Positions 17,975 to 25,691 of a DNA stretch of 64,000 bases are shown here, piece by piece (position 1 is the first letter of the stretch; every line of letters begins with the position of its first letter). Both the position numbers and the translations under genes were made by a program. The notes beneath the pieces are model-generated. The model saw only the letters and a list, made by a program, of their open reading frames with translations, was not told where the DNA came from and did no database searches. Source of the DNA: Candidatus Polarisedimenticolaceae bacterium (lineage in GTDB: Bacteria; Acidobacteriota; Polarisedimenticolia; Polarisedimenticolales; DASRJG01); contig DASUCV010000018.1 in the NCBI GenBank assembly GCA_036275915.1, positions 355,054 to 419,053 on the forward strand, given 5' to 3'.

Positions 17975-19605
17975 AGCTCCGCCCGCTTCTGCTCCTCCTC
18001 GGGGCGGTGCTCCTGACCCATCTTCCCCTGCTCCGCGCCGGCTACGTCCAGGACGATCACGTCGCCGTCGAGGCGGCGCACGGCACCGGCGGCATCCTCG
18101 AATCGTCGTACTGGGAAGGGCTCAAGGGCGCAGACCGCTCGCTCTGGCGACCGGTCACCGTCGCGACGTACGCCGCCGAGCGCGCGGTCTTCGAGACTCC
18201 GTTCCCGGCGGCCTCTCACGCGATCAACCTCGTCCTCCACGCCGCGGTCGGCCTCCTCCTCTTCTCGATCGCGCGGGCGCTCGGCTTCGGCGAGACCGCC
18301 TCGCTCCTCGGCGCGCTCCTCTTCGCGGTGACGCCTGCGAAATCGGAGGCCGTCGCGAACGTCGTCGGGCGCGCGGAGATCCTGGCTGCGCTTTTCACGC
18401 TCGCCGCCGTGCGGCTCGCCCTCTCCCGTCCCTCTCGCCCGGCCGCCTGGGGCGCCGGGCTCGCCGTCCTCCTCGCGTGCGCGTCGAAGGAGACGGGGTT
18501 CGCTGCGCTTCCTCTCGTGGCTCTTGCGCTCCTCGTCTCGCGAGCGCGCGGACGCGACCTCGCGGGCATGCTCCTCCCGTCGGTCCTGGCCGTCGTCGTC
18601 GTCGCGATCGCGCGGACGCACGCGCTCGAGTCGTTCTTCCCGCCTCAGACGATCCCGGTGATGGACAACCCGCTCGTCGCCGAGACCGCCATGCGCAGGC
18701 TCGCGACCGCGCTCGGGCTCGTCGCGCGCTACGCCCGGATCGTCCTCTTTCCCTGGCACCTCTCGAACGACTATTCCGGAGCTTCGATCGCGATCGAGAC
18801 GAGCTTCCTCGCCTTCCGGCCGCTCGTCGGCATCGCGCTGCCGGTGGCCGGCCTCGTCCTGGCACTTCGAGGAAGGCGATCGGCGCTCCTGGTCGCCGTC
18901 GTGCTCCTCCCCTATCTCCTCGTCGGCAACCTCCTCGTTCCCGTCGGCGCGATCATGGCCGAGAGGTTCCTTTATCTCCCCGTGGCCGGCCTGGCGCTTC
19001 TCGCCGCGGCGCTCCTCGACCGGTGGGACGGCCGAGCGGCCCCTGGCGTCACCGGCGTCCTCGTCGCCTTCCTCGCCGTTCACATGTTCGCGCGCGCGAT
19101 CGAATGGCGGAGCGACGCGACGATCTTCGCCGCGACCGAGCGGAACAACCCCGGGAGCCCGCGCGCCCCGTACTGGCTCGGCTCGATCGCGGAAGAGCGC
19201 GGCGACATGGACGCGGCCTCACGAGAGCTCGACAAGGCGATCCGCAACTGGCCCGCGTTCGCGCCTGCATGGCTCGACAAGGGCTTGGTCCTTGCCCGCC
19301 GCGGACGGCTCGACGAGGCGCGCGGCGCCTTCGCCGAGGCGGTGCGCCTCGAGCCGCAGTGGGCGCAGGCCCACCTCGACCTTGCTCTGGCGCTCCACCG
19401 TGCCGGCGACCCCACGTCGGCGCTCAAGGCGGCGCGCAAAGCGACGCTCGCCGATCCTGCCGACGCCAAGGCGTGGGCGGAGGCCGGGCATCTCTTCTAC
19501 GAGACGGAGGACTTCGCCGGCGCCGCGGCCGCCTACCGGCATGCGGTCGATCTCGGCCGTTCGGATCTGGCGGCGCGCCTGAGGGACGCCGCGTCGCGTC
19601 GCTAG
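17971..19605 (+). CDS. TMTC-like (DUF1736) GT-C membrane protein with TPR tail
   Basis: The 544-residue protein has about ten membrane helices (to about 375) followed by TPR repeats (about 395-535). The first loop contains GYVQDDHV, the acidic motif of GT-C glycosyltransferases. The segment EAVANVVGRAEIL, then CASKETGFAALPL, LFPWHLSNDYS and AERFLYLPVAG match the pattern of TMTC/DUF1736 proteins, which in animals are protein O-mannosyltransferases. The bacterial substrate is unknown. The GTG start overlaps the ftsK stop. Its TAG stop and that of the convergent lyase gene share the palindrome CTAG. Confidence 0.8.
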   Translation: MKLRPLLLLLGAVLLTHLPLLRAGYVQDDHVAVEAAHGTGGILESSYWEGLKGADRSLWRPVTVATYAAERAVFETPFPAASHAINLVLHAAVGLLLFSIARALGFGETASLLGALLFAVTPAKSEAVANVVGRAEILAALFTLAAVRLALSRPSRPAAWGAGLAVLLACASKETGFAALPLVALALLVSRARGRDLAGMLLPSVLAVVVVAIARTHALESFFPPQTIPVMDNPLVAETAMRRLATALGLVARYARIVLFPWHLSNDYSGASIAIETSFLAFRPLVGIALPVAGLVLALRGRRSALLVAVVLLPYLLVGNLLVPVGAIMAERFLYLPVAGLALLAAALLDRWDGRAAPGVTGVLVAFLAVHMFARAIEWRSDATIFAATERNNPGSPRAPYWLGSIAEERGDMDAASRELDKAIRNWPAFAPAWLDKGLVLARRGRLDEARGAFAEAVRLEPQWAQAHLDLALALHRAGDPTSALKAARKATLADPADAKAWAEAGHLFYETEDFAGAAAAYRHAVDLGRSDLAARLRDAASRR

Positions 19606-20432
19606 GCTTCGCCCAAGATCCTGCGGGCGACGGTGACGTGGAGCGCCTCGATCATCTCGCCGTCCACGGTCACGATCCCGTGCGCGTCGCCTTCCCCGTC
19701 GCGCCAAGCGGCGAGCACGCGCTCGGCCCACGCGATCTCCTCCGGGGCGCGCGCGTAGACCTCGTGGATCGGCTCGATCTGTGACGGGTGGATGCAGCTC
19801 TTCCCGTCGAAGCCGAGGTCGCGGGCGATCACGGCGTGACGCTTCAGGCCCTCGTCGTCGCGGTAATGGAAGTAGACGGAGTCGATCGCGGCAGCGCCGT
19901 GCATGCGCGCCGCGATCACGATCTCGCCGAGCGCGTGCCGCTCCCAGCTCCGCCTCTCGTCGGGACGCGCGCCGAGCGAAAGACGGAGATCGGCCGACCC
20001 CAGGATGAGCATCCTTACGCTCGGGTGCGCGCCCGCGAGATCCTTGGCGGAGGCCACGCCGCGCGCGCTCTCGATCATGAGCGCCGTCGCCGTTCCGTGC
20101 TCGGCGAATCGCGCGGCGAGCATGCCCGCCCGTTGCGGATCTTCGGCCTTCGGGAGCACCACCGCGGGCGGGTGCGCGTAGCCGACGAGGGTCAGGTCGG
20201 CCGGAGGGGGGCCGATCGGGCCGGCGTTGACGCGGAGCATCCACGGACGCCCGCCGAGGAGCCCGCGATCGACCGCCTGCCGCACGTGCTCGCGCGCCGC
20301 GTCCTTCTCGGCCGGAGCGACGCCGTCCTCGAGGTCGACGATGATCAGATCGGCGCCGGCCGAGACGGCCTTCTCGAGCCGCCTCTCGTTCGAAGCGGGG
20401 ACGTAGAGCACGCTGCGCGGCGCGCGGGTCAT
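19602..20432 (-). CDS. CitE-like CoA ester lyase (HpcH/HpaI aldolase family)
   Basis: The 276-residue protein begins RSVLYVPASNERRLEKA and has ADLIIVDLEDGVAP, VVLPKAEDP, MIESARGV, LILGSADL and GKSCIHPSQIEPI, the consecutive metal- and CoA-binding motifs of CitE-type lyases. It should cleave or make a CoA thioester of a hydroxy acid (citramalyl-, malyl- or methylmalyl-CoA type); the substrate cannot be read from sequence. There are no CitD/CitF genes, so this is not citrate lyase itself. The ATG overlaps the amrS stop as ATGA. Confidence 0.88.
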   Translation of the reverse strand: MTRAPRSVLYVPASNERRLEKAVSAGADLIIVDLEDGVAPAEKDAAREHVRQAVDRGLLGGRPWMLRVNAGPIGPPPADLTLVGYAHPPAVVLPKAEDPQRAGMLAARFAEHGTATALMIESARGVASAKDLAGAHPSVRMLILGSADLRLSLGARPDERRSWERHALGEIVIAARMHGAAAIDSVYFHYRDDEGLKRHAVIARDLGFDGKSCIHPSQIEPIHEVYARAPEEIAWAERVLAAWRDGEGDAHGIVTVDGEMIEALHVTVARRILGEA

Positions 20433-21520
20433 GCCGCCCGCCCCTGCCAGTACCCGGCGATCGAGCTGCCGCAGGCCGCGCACGCGCCTCCGGGCGTGAG
20501 CGCGCGAACCTCGACCGCATAGCCGCGCCGCGCGACGAGCGTCGCCCCGCACGACGGGCACCGCGTGTCTTCATGGGTGCCGACCGCGCCCGGCAGATTT
20601 CCGGCATAGACGAATCGCAGGCCCGCCGCGCGTCCGGTCTCGGCCGCGCGGAGGAGATCCGACGCGGTCGTCGCGCGCGTCCCGGTCATCTTGTAGTCGG
20701 GATGGAACGCGGTGACGTGCCACGGGATGTCCGGCGACACCGACGCCAGGAAGGACGTGAGGTCGGCGATCTCCGCCGGATCGTCGTTCACGCCCGGGAT
20801 GAGGAGCGTGACGATCTCGAGCCAGATCCCGCTCTCCTTCAGGCTGCGGATCGTGTCGAGGACCGGAGCGATGCGGCCGCCGAGATCGCGGTAGTGCTCG
20901 TTCCGGAAGCCCTTGAGGTCGACCTTGTAGAGATCGAGGTGCGGACGGAGGTAGGCGAGGACCTCCGGCGTCGCGTGCCCGTTCGAGACGAACCCGCAGA
21001 CGAGTCCCGCGGCCTTCGCTGCGGAGAAGACCTCCGCCGCCCACTCCGCGGTGATGAGCGGCTCGTTGTACGTCGAGACGAGGACGGGACAGCCTCGCGC
21101 CTCGGCGGCGGCGACGAGGTCATCGGCGCCGACGTCACGCGGGCCGCCGGACGCCGCCGGGTCGCGGAGGGTCTGCGAGGTCACCCAGTTCTGGCAGTAT
21201 GCGCAATGCAGGTCGCAGCCGAGCATGCCGAACGACAGGACCGAAGCACCGGGGAGCGCGTGAAAGAACGGCTTCTTCTCGATCGGGTCGATCTGCAAGG
21301 CGGCGACGTAGCCGCGTGGCACGCGGAGGGTTCCCTCGCGGTTCGACCGGACCCGGCAGATGCCGTCGAGGCCGGGGAGGACGACGCACCGGTGGGCGCA
21401 CGCCAGGCACCGGACCCTGCGCTCGGGAAGGGTCAGGGCGAGCGCGGGCGCGGCCGTGGCGGTGCGTTGCTCCAGCGCCTCGGCAACGGAAACCATCTCG
21501 GGGACGAGGCGGCGTGCCAT
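20429..21520 (-). CDS. amrS: AmmeMemoRadiSam system radical SAM enzyme
   Basis: The 363-residue protein has an N-terminal Cys pair region (RCLACAHRCVVLPGLDGIC), IDPIEKKPFFHALPG, the radical SAM cluster motif GCDLHCAYCQN, STYNEPLI, FVSNGHATPEVL, DLYKVDLKGF, WHVTAFHPDYKM and a C-terminal zinc-ribbon-like pair (CPSCG; CAACG). This is the AmrS pattern. The usual partners, AMMECR1 and Memo, are absent here. An in-frame GTG at 21541 is a possible earlier start; a TACACT box (21534-21529) lies only eight bases before the chosen ATG, which would give a leaderless message. It is co-transcribed with the CitE-like gene. Confidence 0.9.
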   Translation of the reverse strand: MARRLVPEMVSVAEALEQRTATAAPALALTLPERRVRCLACAHRCVVLPGLDGICRVRSNREGTLRVPRGYVAALQIDPIEKKPFFHALPGASVLSFGMLGCDLHCAYCQNWVTSQTLRDPAASGGPRDVGADDLVAAAEARGCPVLVSTYNEPLITAEWAAEVFSAAKAAGLVCGFVSNGHATPEVLAYLRPHLDLYKVDLKGFRNEHYRDLGGRIAPVLDTIRSLKESGIWLEIVTLLIPGVNDDPAEIADLTSFLASVSPDIPWHVTAFHPDYKMTGTRATTASDLLRAAETGRAAGLRFVYAGNLPGAVGTHEDTRCPSCGATLVARRGYAVEVRALTPGGACAACGSSIAGYWQGRAA

Positions 21521-21564
21521 CGGTGCCGAGTGTACCCGCACGGCCCCTTGGTAGCATCCCGTCC

Positions 21565-23025
21565 GTGAGCCGCTCCCTGAAGCACGCCCTCTTCGCCGCC
21601 GCGGTCGCGACGGCGCTCTACCTGCCGTCGCTCCGGTTCGGCTTCACCTACGACGACGCCGCGGTCGTCGAGAACCAACCGCAGATCACCGGCCACGCCT
21701 GGGGAGCGATGCTCGTCTCGCCCTACCACACGGGCGCCACGACGCGGACGCCGACCGGCCTCTACCGGCCCCTGGCGACCCTGTCCCTTGCTGCGAACCA
21801 CGCGGTGAGCGGACTCCACCCGTGGAGCTACCACCTGCTCAACGTCCTCCTCCACGCGCTCGTCGCGGCGCTCGTCGTCGCGCTCGGCGCGGCGCTGGGG
21901 CTGCCTCCGCAGGCCTCCCTCGTCGCCGGCCTGGCGTTCGCCGTCCACCCGGTCCACGTCGAGCCGGTCGCGAACGTCGCCGGCCGCGCCGAGCTCCTCT
22001 CCTCGGCGTTCGCCGCCGCCGCGCTCGCTCTCTACCTGCAAGGCCGGCGCGTCGCGGCCTCTGTCCTCGCCCTCGCTGCCTGCTTCTCGAAGGAGAACGC
22101 GGTCACGCTCGCCGGCATCGTCCTTCTGTGGGAGGTCGTCAATCGTGCTCCGCTCCGGGCCGCGCTCAGGCGCGCTGCGGTCGTGATCATCCCGGCCGTC
22201 GCCTACCTCCTCGTCCGCGTCGCGGTGCTCGGCGGCCTGACCGTTCCCGCGGCGTCGGTGACCGCGGTCGAGAATCCGGTCGTCGGCCTTCACGGCCTCG
22301 CGCGCGCGGGCACGCTTCTCGCGACCTTCGCACGCGCGGCCGCGCTCGTCCTCACCCCCCTCCGCCTCGCGCCGGATTACGGCTTCGCGGACACGGTCGC
22401 CTCGCGCTCGCTCCTTTCGCCGGGCCCGCTCGCGGGCCTCGCCGTGCTCGCCGCGCTCACCGCGGGGATCGTCTGGGCCTGGCGCCCTGCGCCCCGCGTT
22501 GCGTTCCTCTTCGGCGCGAGCGCGATCGCCTACGCGATCGTGTCGAACGTGCTCGTCGTCATCGGGACGATCCTCGGCGACCGGCTCCTCTACTTTCCCT
22601 CGGTCTTCCTGTGCCTCCTCTTCGGCATTGCCGTGGCGAGGATCTCGGGGTGGGCGTCCTGGACGTTGGCCGCGATCGTCCTCGCCGCTCTCACGGTCCG
22701 CGCCGCGATCTACCTACCGAAGTGGCGCGACGACACGACGCTCTTCGCGTATGCGGCGCGTGTCGCGCCCGACAGCGTGCGGAGCGTCGGAAGCTGGGGC
22801 GCGCTCCTCGCCGAGTCCGGAAAGCTCGAGGAGGCGCGCCCCTTGCTCGATCGCGCCGTCGCGCTCGCGCCCGATTTCATCCCCGCGCGCCTGAACCGCG
22901 CCGCCGCCGAGATGATGGCGGGAGACCTCGACGCCGCCGAGGCCGACGCGCGTCATGTCCTGAGTCTCGACCCGGACGACCCGATGGCGCGGCGGCAGCT
23001 CGCCGCGATCGCCGCGCGGCGCTAG
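21565..23025 (+). CDS. Second TMTC-like (DUF1736) GT-C membrane protein with short TPR tail
   Basis: The 486-residue protein has about ten membrane helices and a TPR tail of about two to three repeats (about 405-480). The motif set repeats that of the gene at 17971: FTYDDAAVV, EPVANVAGRAELLSSAF, CFSKENAVTLAG, LAPDYGF and GDRLLYFPSVF. It is a paralogue rather than a recent copy, as identity outside the motifs is low. It is probably a lipid-sugar-dependent membrane glycosyltransferase of unknown target. Its GTG lies 44 bases from the amrS start on the other strand. Its stop again shares CTAG with the convergent neighbour. Confidence 0.8.
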   Translation: MSRSLKHALFAAAVATALYLPSLRFGFTYDDAAVVENQPQITGHAWGAMLVSPYHTGATTRTPTGLYRPLATLSLAANHAVSGLHPWSYHLLNVLLHALVAALVVALGAALGLPPQASLVAGLAFAVHPVHVEPVANVAGRAELLSSAFAAAALALYLQGRRVAASVLALAACFSKENAVTLAGIVLLWEVVNRAPLRAALRRAAVVIIPAVAYLLVRVAVLGGLTVPAASVTAVENPVVGLHGLARAGTLLATFARAAALVLTPLRLAPDYGFADTVASRSLLSPGPLAGLAVLAALTAGIVWAWRPAPRVAFLFGASAIAYAIVSNVLVVIGTILGDRLLYFPSVFLCLLFGIAVARISGWASWTLAAIVLAALTVRAAIYLPKWRDDTTLFAYAARVAPDSVRSVGSWGALLAESGKLEEARPLLDRAVALAPDFIPARLNRAAAEMMAGDLDAAEADARHVLSLDPDDPMARRQLAAIAARR

Positions 23026-24473
23026 TTCTTGTCGTCGTCTTCCGCGGCGGGAGCCGAGCCCTCGTCCAAGATGTGGACGTCTTGCTGGGCCACGACGTGG
23101 ATGACGGGTCGCGAGCCGTTGTTGACCGGGCCCTGCGCCTCCTTGTCGTCGTTCAGGACGCGGACCGTCGCGATCGAGGAGTCGACGCGGCCGTACTTCG
23201 ACTTCGCCTCGACCCGGCACGCGGCGCTCGACGGGAACTTGAGCGTCACGCCGCCGCTCTTGTTCACGATCTGCGAGTCCTTGTCCGCGCTCAGCGAGGT
23301 CCACGAGACCTCGGCTTCGCCGCCGTCGAGGTCGAGCTGAACCGAGCCGATCCCGTCGGTGAGATGGACGTCGGCGCCGACAACGACCGCCTTGACCGCC
23401 CCCTGAGCGCGCTGCACGGTGAGGCTCCCGCGATCGAGGTGCAGATCGCAGGTCGTCGGCTTGTCGATATTGAAATCGGAGACGCTCGCCTCGACGTACG
23501 TCTCGCCGCCGACGTCGACGATCTTCGCCTTGATCCCGTCCCCCTGCACCCGCAGGCCGTCCTGGATGCCTTCGATGTTCAGCTCCGAGTTCCGGAGCCT
23601 CACCTCGAGAATGCCGGCGTTGTCCTTGCCGCGGACGTTCCCGCCGTAGAGATCGAAGTGCAGCGCGGCCGCCATCTGCTGAAACTCCACGGTCGCGTCG
23701 CTCGTGACCGTGATGTCCCCCTTGCCGTCTTGGAGCATCAGAGGGGCGCCCGTGAGCTGGAGCTCGCCGCCGGCGAGCCCCTTCGCCGTCACCGAGCCCC
23801 GGCTGGCCTTGACGTGAATCAGCGCCGTCGCGCCGTCGATCGTCACCTTCGCGTCTTCCGCCTCGACGTCCGCCGCCGCCGTGAGATTGTGGAGGCCGAC
23901 GAGGCCGCCCGACGCGTGGACGTTCACGCCGCCGTTGTTGTCGGTCACCGTGAGCGACGTCCCGCGGGTCCGCAGAACGAGATCGTGCGAGCTCGTCACG
24001 GTGAGGTTGCCGCCGGCGACGTCCGCCGCGACCGCGCCGGACGTCTGGATGGTCGATCGTAGCTCCTTGCCGCCGAGATCGATGGCACCGTCGATCCCGT
24101 CGATCGCGACGTCGGAGCTCGACGCGACGACCCGGACGTTGAACGTGCGCGGGACGTCGATCCGAAGGGTCCGAGGCGCTTCGCCCTGCCCTTGCGCCGG
24201 GCCGACGATCAGCCTCGCGCCGTCCTGCCAGATCGCGACCGGAAGCTCCTTCCCTTCGGGACCGGCCGCGCGGGAGACGACGCGAAGCTCGCGCTCGTCA
24301 CGGCCGGAGACGACGATCTGACCGGAGAGTCCCATCACGTCGAGACTGGATTCCTGGTCGACCGGCACGATCGCCGTCGCTTCGACCGCGAGAGGTGGGG
24401 TCGTGGGCAGGTCGGCGGCGAGCGCGCCGGCCACGCCGAAGAGCACACCGGCCAGGATGGCGCCTCCTCTCAT
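23022..24473 (-). CDS. Secreted DUF4097-like beta-solenoid protein
   Basis: The 483-residue protein has a signal peptide (1-19) and then a long series of short beta-strand repeats rich in V, T, G, D and N (NLTVTSSHDLVLRT; DITVTSDATVEF; VQLDLDGGEAEVSW), typical of DUF4097/DUF2807-type solenoids. These proteins are exported and lack a known activity. The C-terminus is acidic. The ATG at 24473 follows GGAGGAG closely; a frame to 24557 exists without a site. It follows rnc by 28 bases, so it may share its transcript. Confidence 0.72.
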   Translation of the reverse strand: MRGGAILAGVLFGVAGALAADLPTTPPLAVEATAIVPVDQESSLDVMGLSGQIVVSGRDERELRVVSRAAGPEGKELPVAIWQDGARLIVGPAQGQGEAPRTLRIDVPRTFNVRVVASSSDVAIDGIDGAIDLGGKELRSTIQTSGAVAADVAGGNLTVTSSHDLVLRTRGTSLTVTDNNGGVNVHASGGLVGLHNLTAAADVEAEDAKVTIDGATALIHVKASRGSVTAKGLAGGELQLTGAPLMLQDGKGDITVTSDATVEFQQMAAALHFDLYGGNVRGKDNAGILEVRLRNSELNIEGIQDGLRVQGDGIKAKIVDVGGETYVEASVSDFNIDKPTTCDLHLDRGSLTVQRAQGAVKAVVVGADVHLTDGIGSVQLDLDGGEAEVSWTSLSADKDSQIVNKSGGVTLKFPSSAACRVEAKSKYGRVDSSIATVRVLNDDKEAQGPVNNGSRPVIHVVAQQDVHILDEGSAPAAEDDDKN

Positions 24474-24501
24474 CGCTCCTCCACGCACCAGGATCCGCTC
24501 G

Positions 24502-25194
24502 TCACGCGCGCTCCGCAAGATCGCGAAGCGCGGCACGCGCCGCCGCACGCTCGGCATCCTTGCGGCTCGCGCCCGACCCTTCGCCGGCAGGGCGCTCCTC
24601 GAGCAGGACCTCCGCGGTGAAGGTGCGCGCGTGCGCCGGGCCCGAGATCCCGACGATGCGATAGCGCGGGGTCACCCGCCACTTCGCCTGGACCAGCTCC
24701 TGGAGGGTCGTCTTCGCATCCTCGGCGGGGGCCACGACGCCGACGGTCGCGGCCAGCTCGGCCTTGAGATGGCGCCGCACGAAGGCGCGCGCCGAGCGGA
24801 TGCCGCCGTCGAGGTACACCGCCGCGAGGACCGACTCGAACGCGTCGGCGAGCAGCGACGGTTTCGTCCGGCCCCCGCTCTGATCTTCGCCACGTCCTAG
24901 GCGCAGCGCCTCGCCGAGACCGAGGCGGCGCGAAACCTCGGCGAGCGCGCCGGTGCGGACGACCGACTGCTTGCGCCGCGTGAGCGTCCCCTCGTCCGCC
25001 GCGGGGTCGTCGCCCATCAGTCGCTCGGAGACGAGGAAGCCGAGGAGCGCATCGCCGAGGAACTCCATCCTCTCGTAATGATCGCGTGGGACCGACGAGA
25101 CCTTCTCGTGCGCGCTCGACCGGTGCGTCAGAGCGCGCTCGAGGATCGAGCGATCGCCAAAGCGGTAGCCGAGCCTCGTCTCGAGGGATTTCAC
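24502..25194 (-). CDS. rnc: Ribonuclease III
   Basis: The 230-residue protein has the RNase III signature ERMEFLGDALLGFLVSE, ALTHRSS near the N-terminus, LLADAFESVLAAVYLDGG with the metal-binding Asp/Glu, and a C-terminal double-stranded RNA-binding domain (DAKTTLQELVQ and GSGASRKDAERAAA). It cuts structured RNA including the rRNA precursor. The GTG at 25194 overlaps the upstream lipoprotein stop as GTGA, which decides the start against a longer frame to 25302. Confidence 0.96.
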   Translation of the reverse strand: MKSLETRLGYRFGDRSILERALTHRSSAHEKVSSVPRDHYERMEFLGDALLGFLVSERLMGDDPAADEGTLTRRKQSVVRTGALAEVSRRLGLGEALRLGRGEDQSGGRTKPSLLADAFESVLAAVYLDGGIRSARAFVRRHLKAELAATVGVVAPAEDAKTTLQELVQAKWRVTPRYRIVGISGPAHARTFTAEVLLEERPAGEGSGASRKDAERAAARAALRDLAERA

Positions 25195-25691
25195 GGAGCC
25201 CTCGGCGGCTCGGCGATCCCGTCGGCGACTTTCGCGAACGAGCGCTGCGGACGCCCGGCGCCCTCGTAGTGATTGCCGTCGCGGTCGAGCGTGTAGTTCC
25301 ACAGGGTCATGCCGTCGTCCTTGACCTCCATGACGTCGGTGTAGCGGAAGGTCTGCTTGTCGGGAATCAGCCGCTCTTCGACCGTGTCGGTGTACAGCTT
25401 CGCGTCATCGTAGCGGGTCGTGATCGCGTACGTCGCGACGAGCTGGCCGTTCAGCTTCTCCTCGCAGTGCCCGTTCCAGTCGCAGAGGATCGAGTACTTC
25501 CCGTCGAACGAGCGCTTGGTCCACCGGAAGAGCCAACGCTCGCCGACGCGCGTGATCGCGACGATCGAGACGTTCCGGTCATTCCCCCGCCGCCACGTTC
25601 CCCGGTAGCCGGTATCGGAGATCGTCGGCGGCACGCCGCAGGCGCCGAGCAACGAGACGATCGCCAGAACCGCGGCCCCGTGTCCCTTCAT
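25191..25691 (-). CDS. Putative small lipoprotein, unknown function
   Basis: The 166-residue protein begins with a lipoprotein-type signal (AVLAIVSLLGAC, Cys22) and is otherwise a beta-rich domain with many aromatic residues (WLFRWTKRSFDGKYSI; YAITTRYDDAKLYTDTVEE). A pair of Cys sits in LCDWNGHCEEK. I recognise no family. The ATG at 25691 follows GGGGGAGGA and overlaps the upstream stop as ATGA. It is the fifth gene of the run that starts with the inactivated sulfatase-like gene, and precedes rnc. Confidence 0.75.
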   Translation of the reverse strand: MKGHGAAVLAIVSLLGACGVPPTISDTGYRGTWRRGNDRNVSIVAITRVGERWLFRWTKRSFDGKYSILCDWNGHCEEKLNGQLVATYAITTRYDDAKLYTDTVEERLIPDKQTFRYTDVMEVKDDGMTLWNYTLDRDGNHYEGAGRPQRSFAKVADGIAEPPRAP

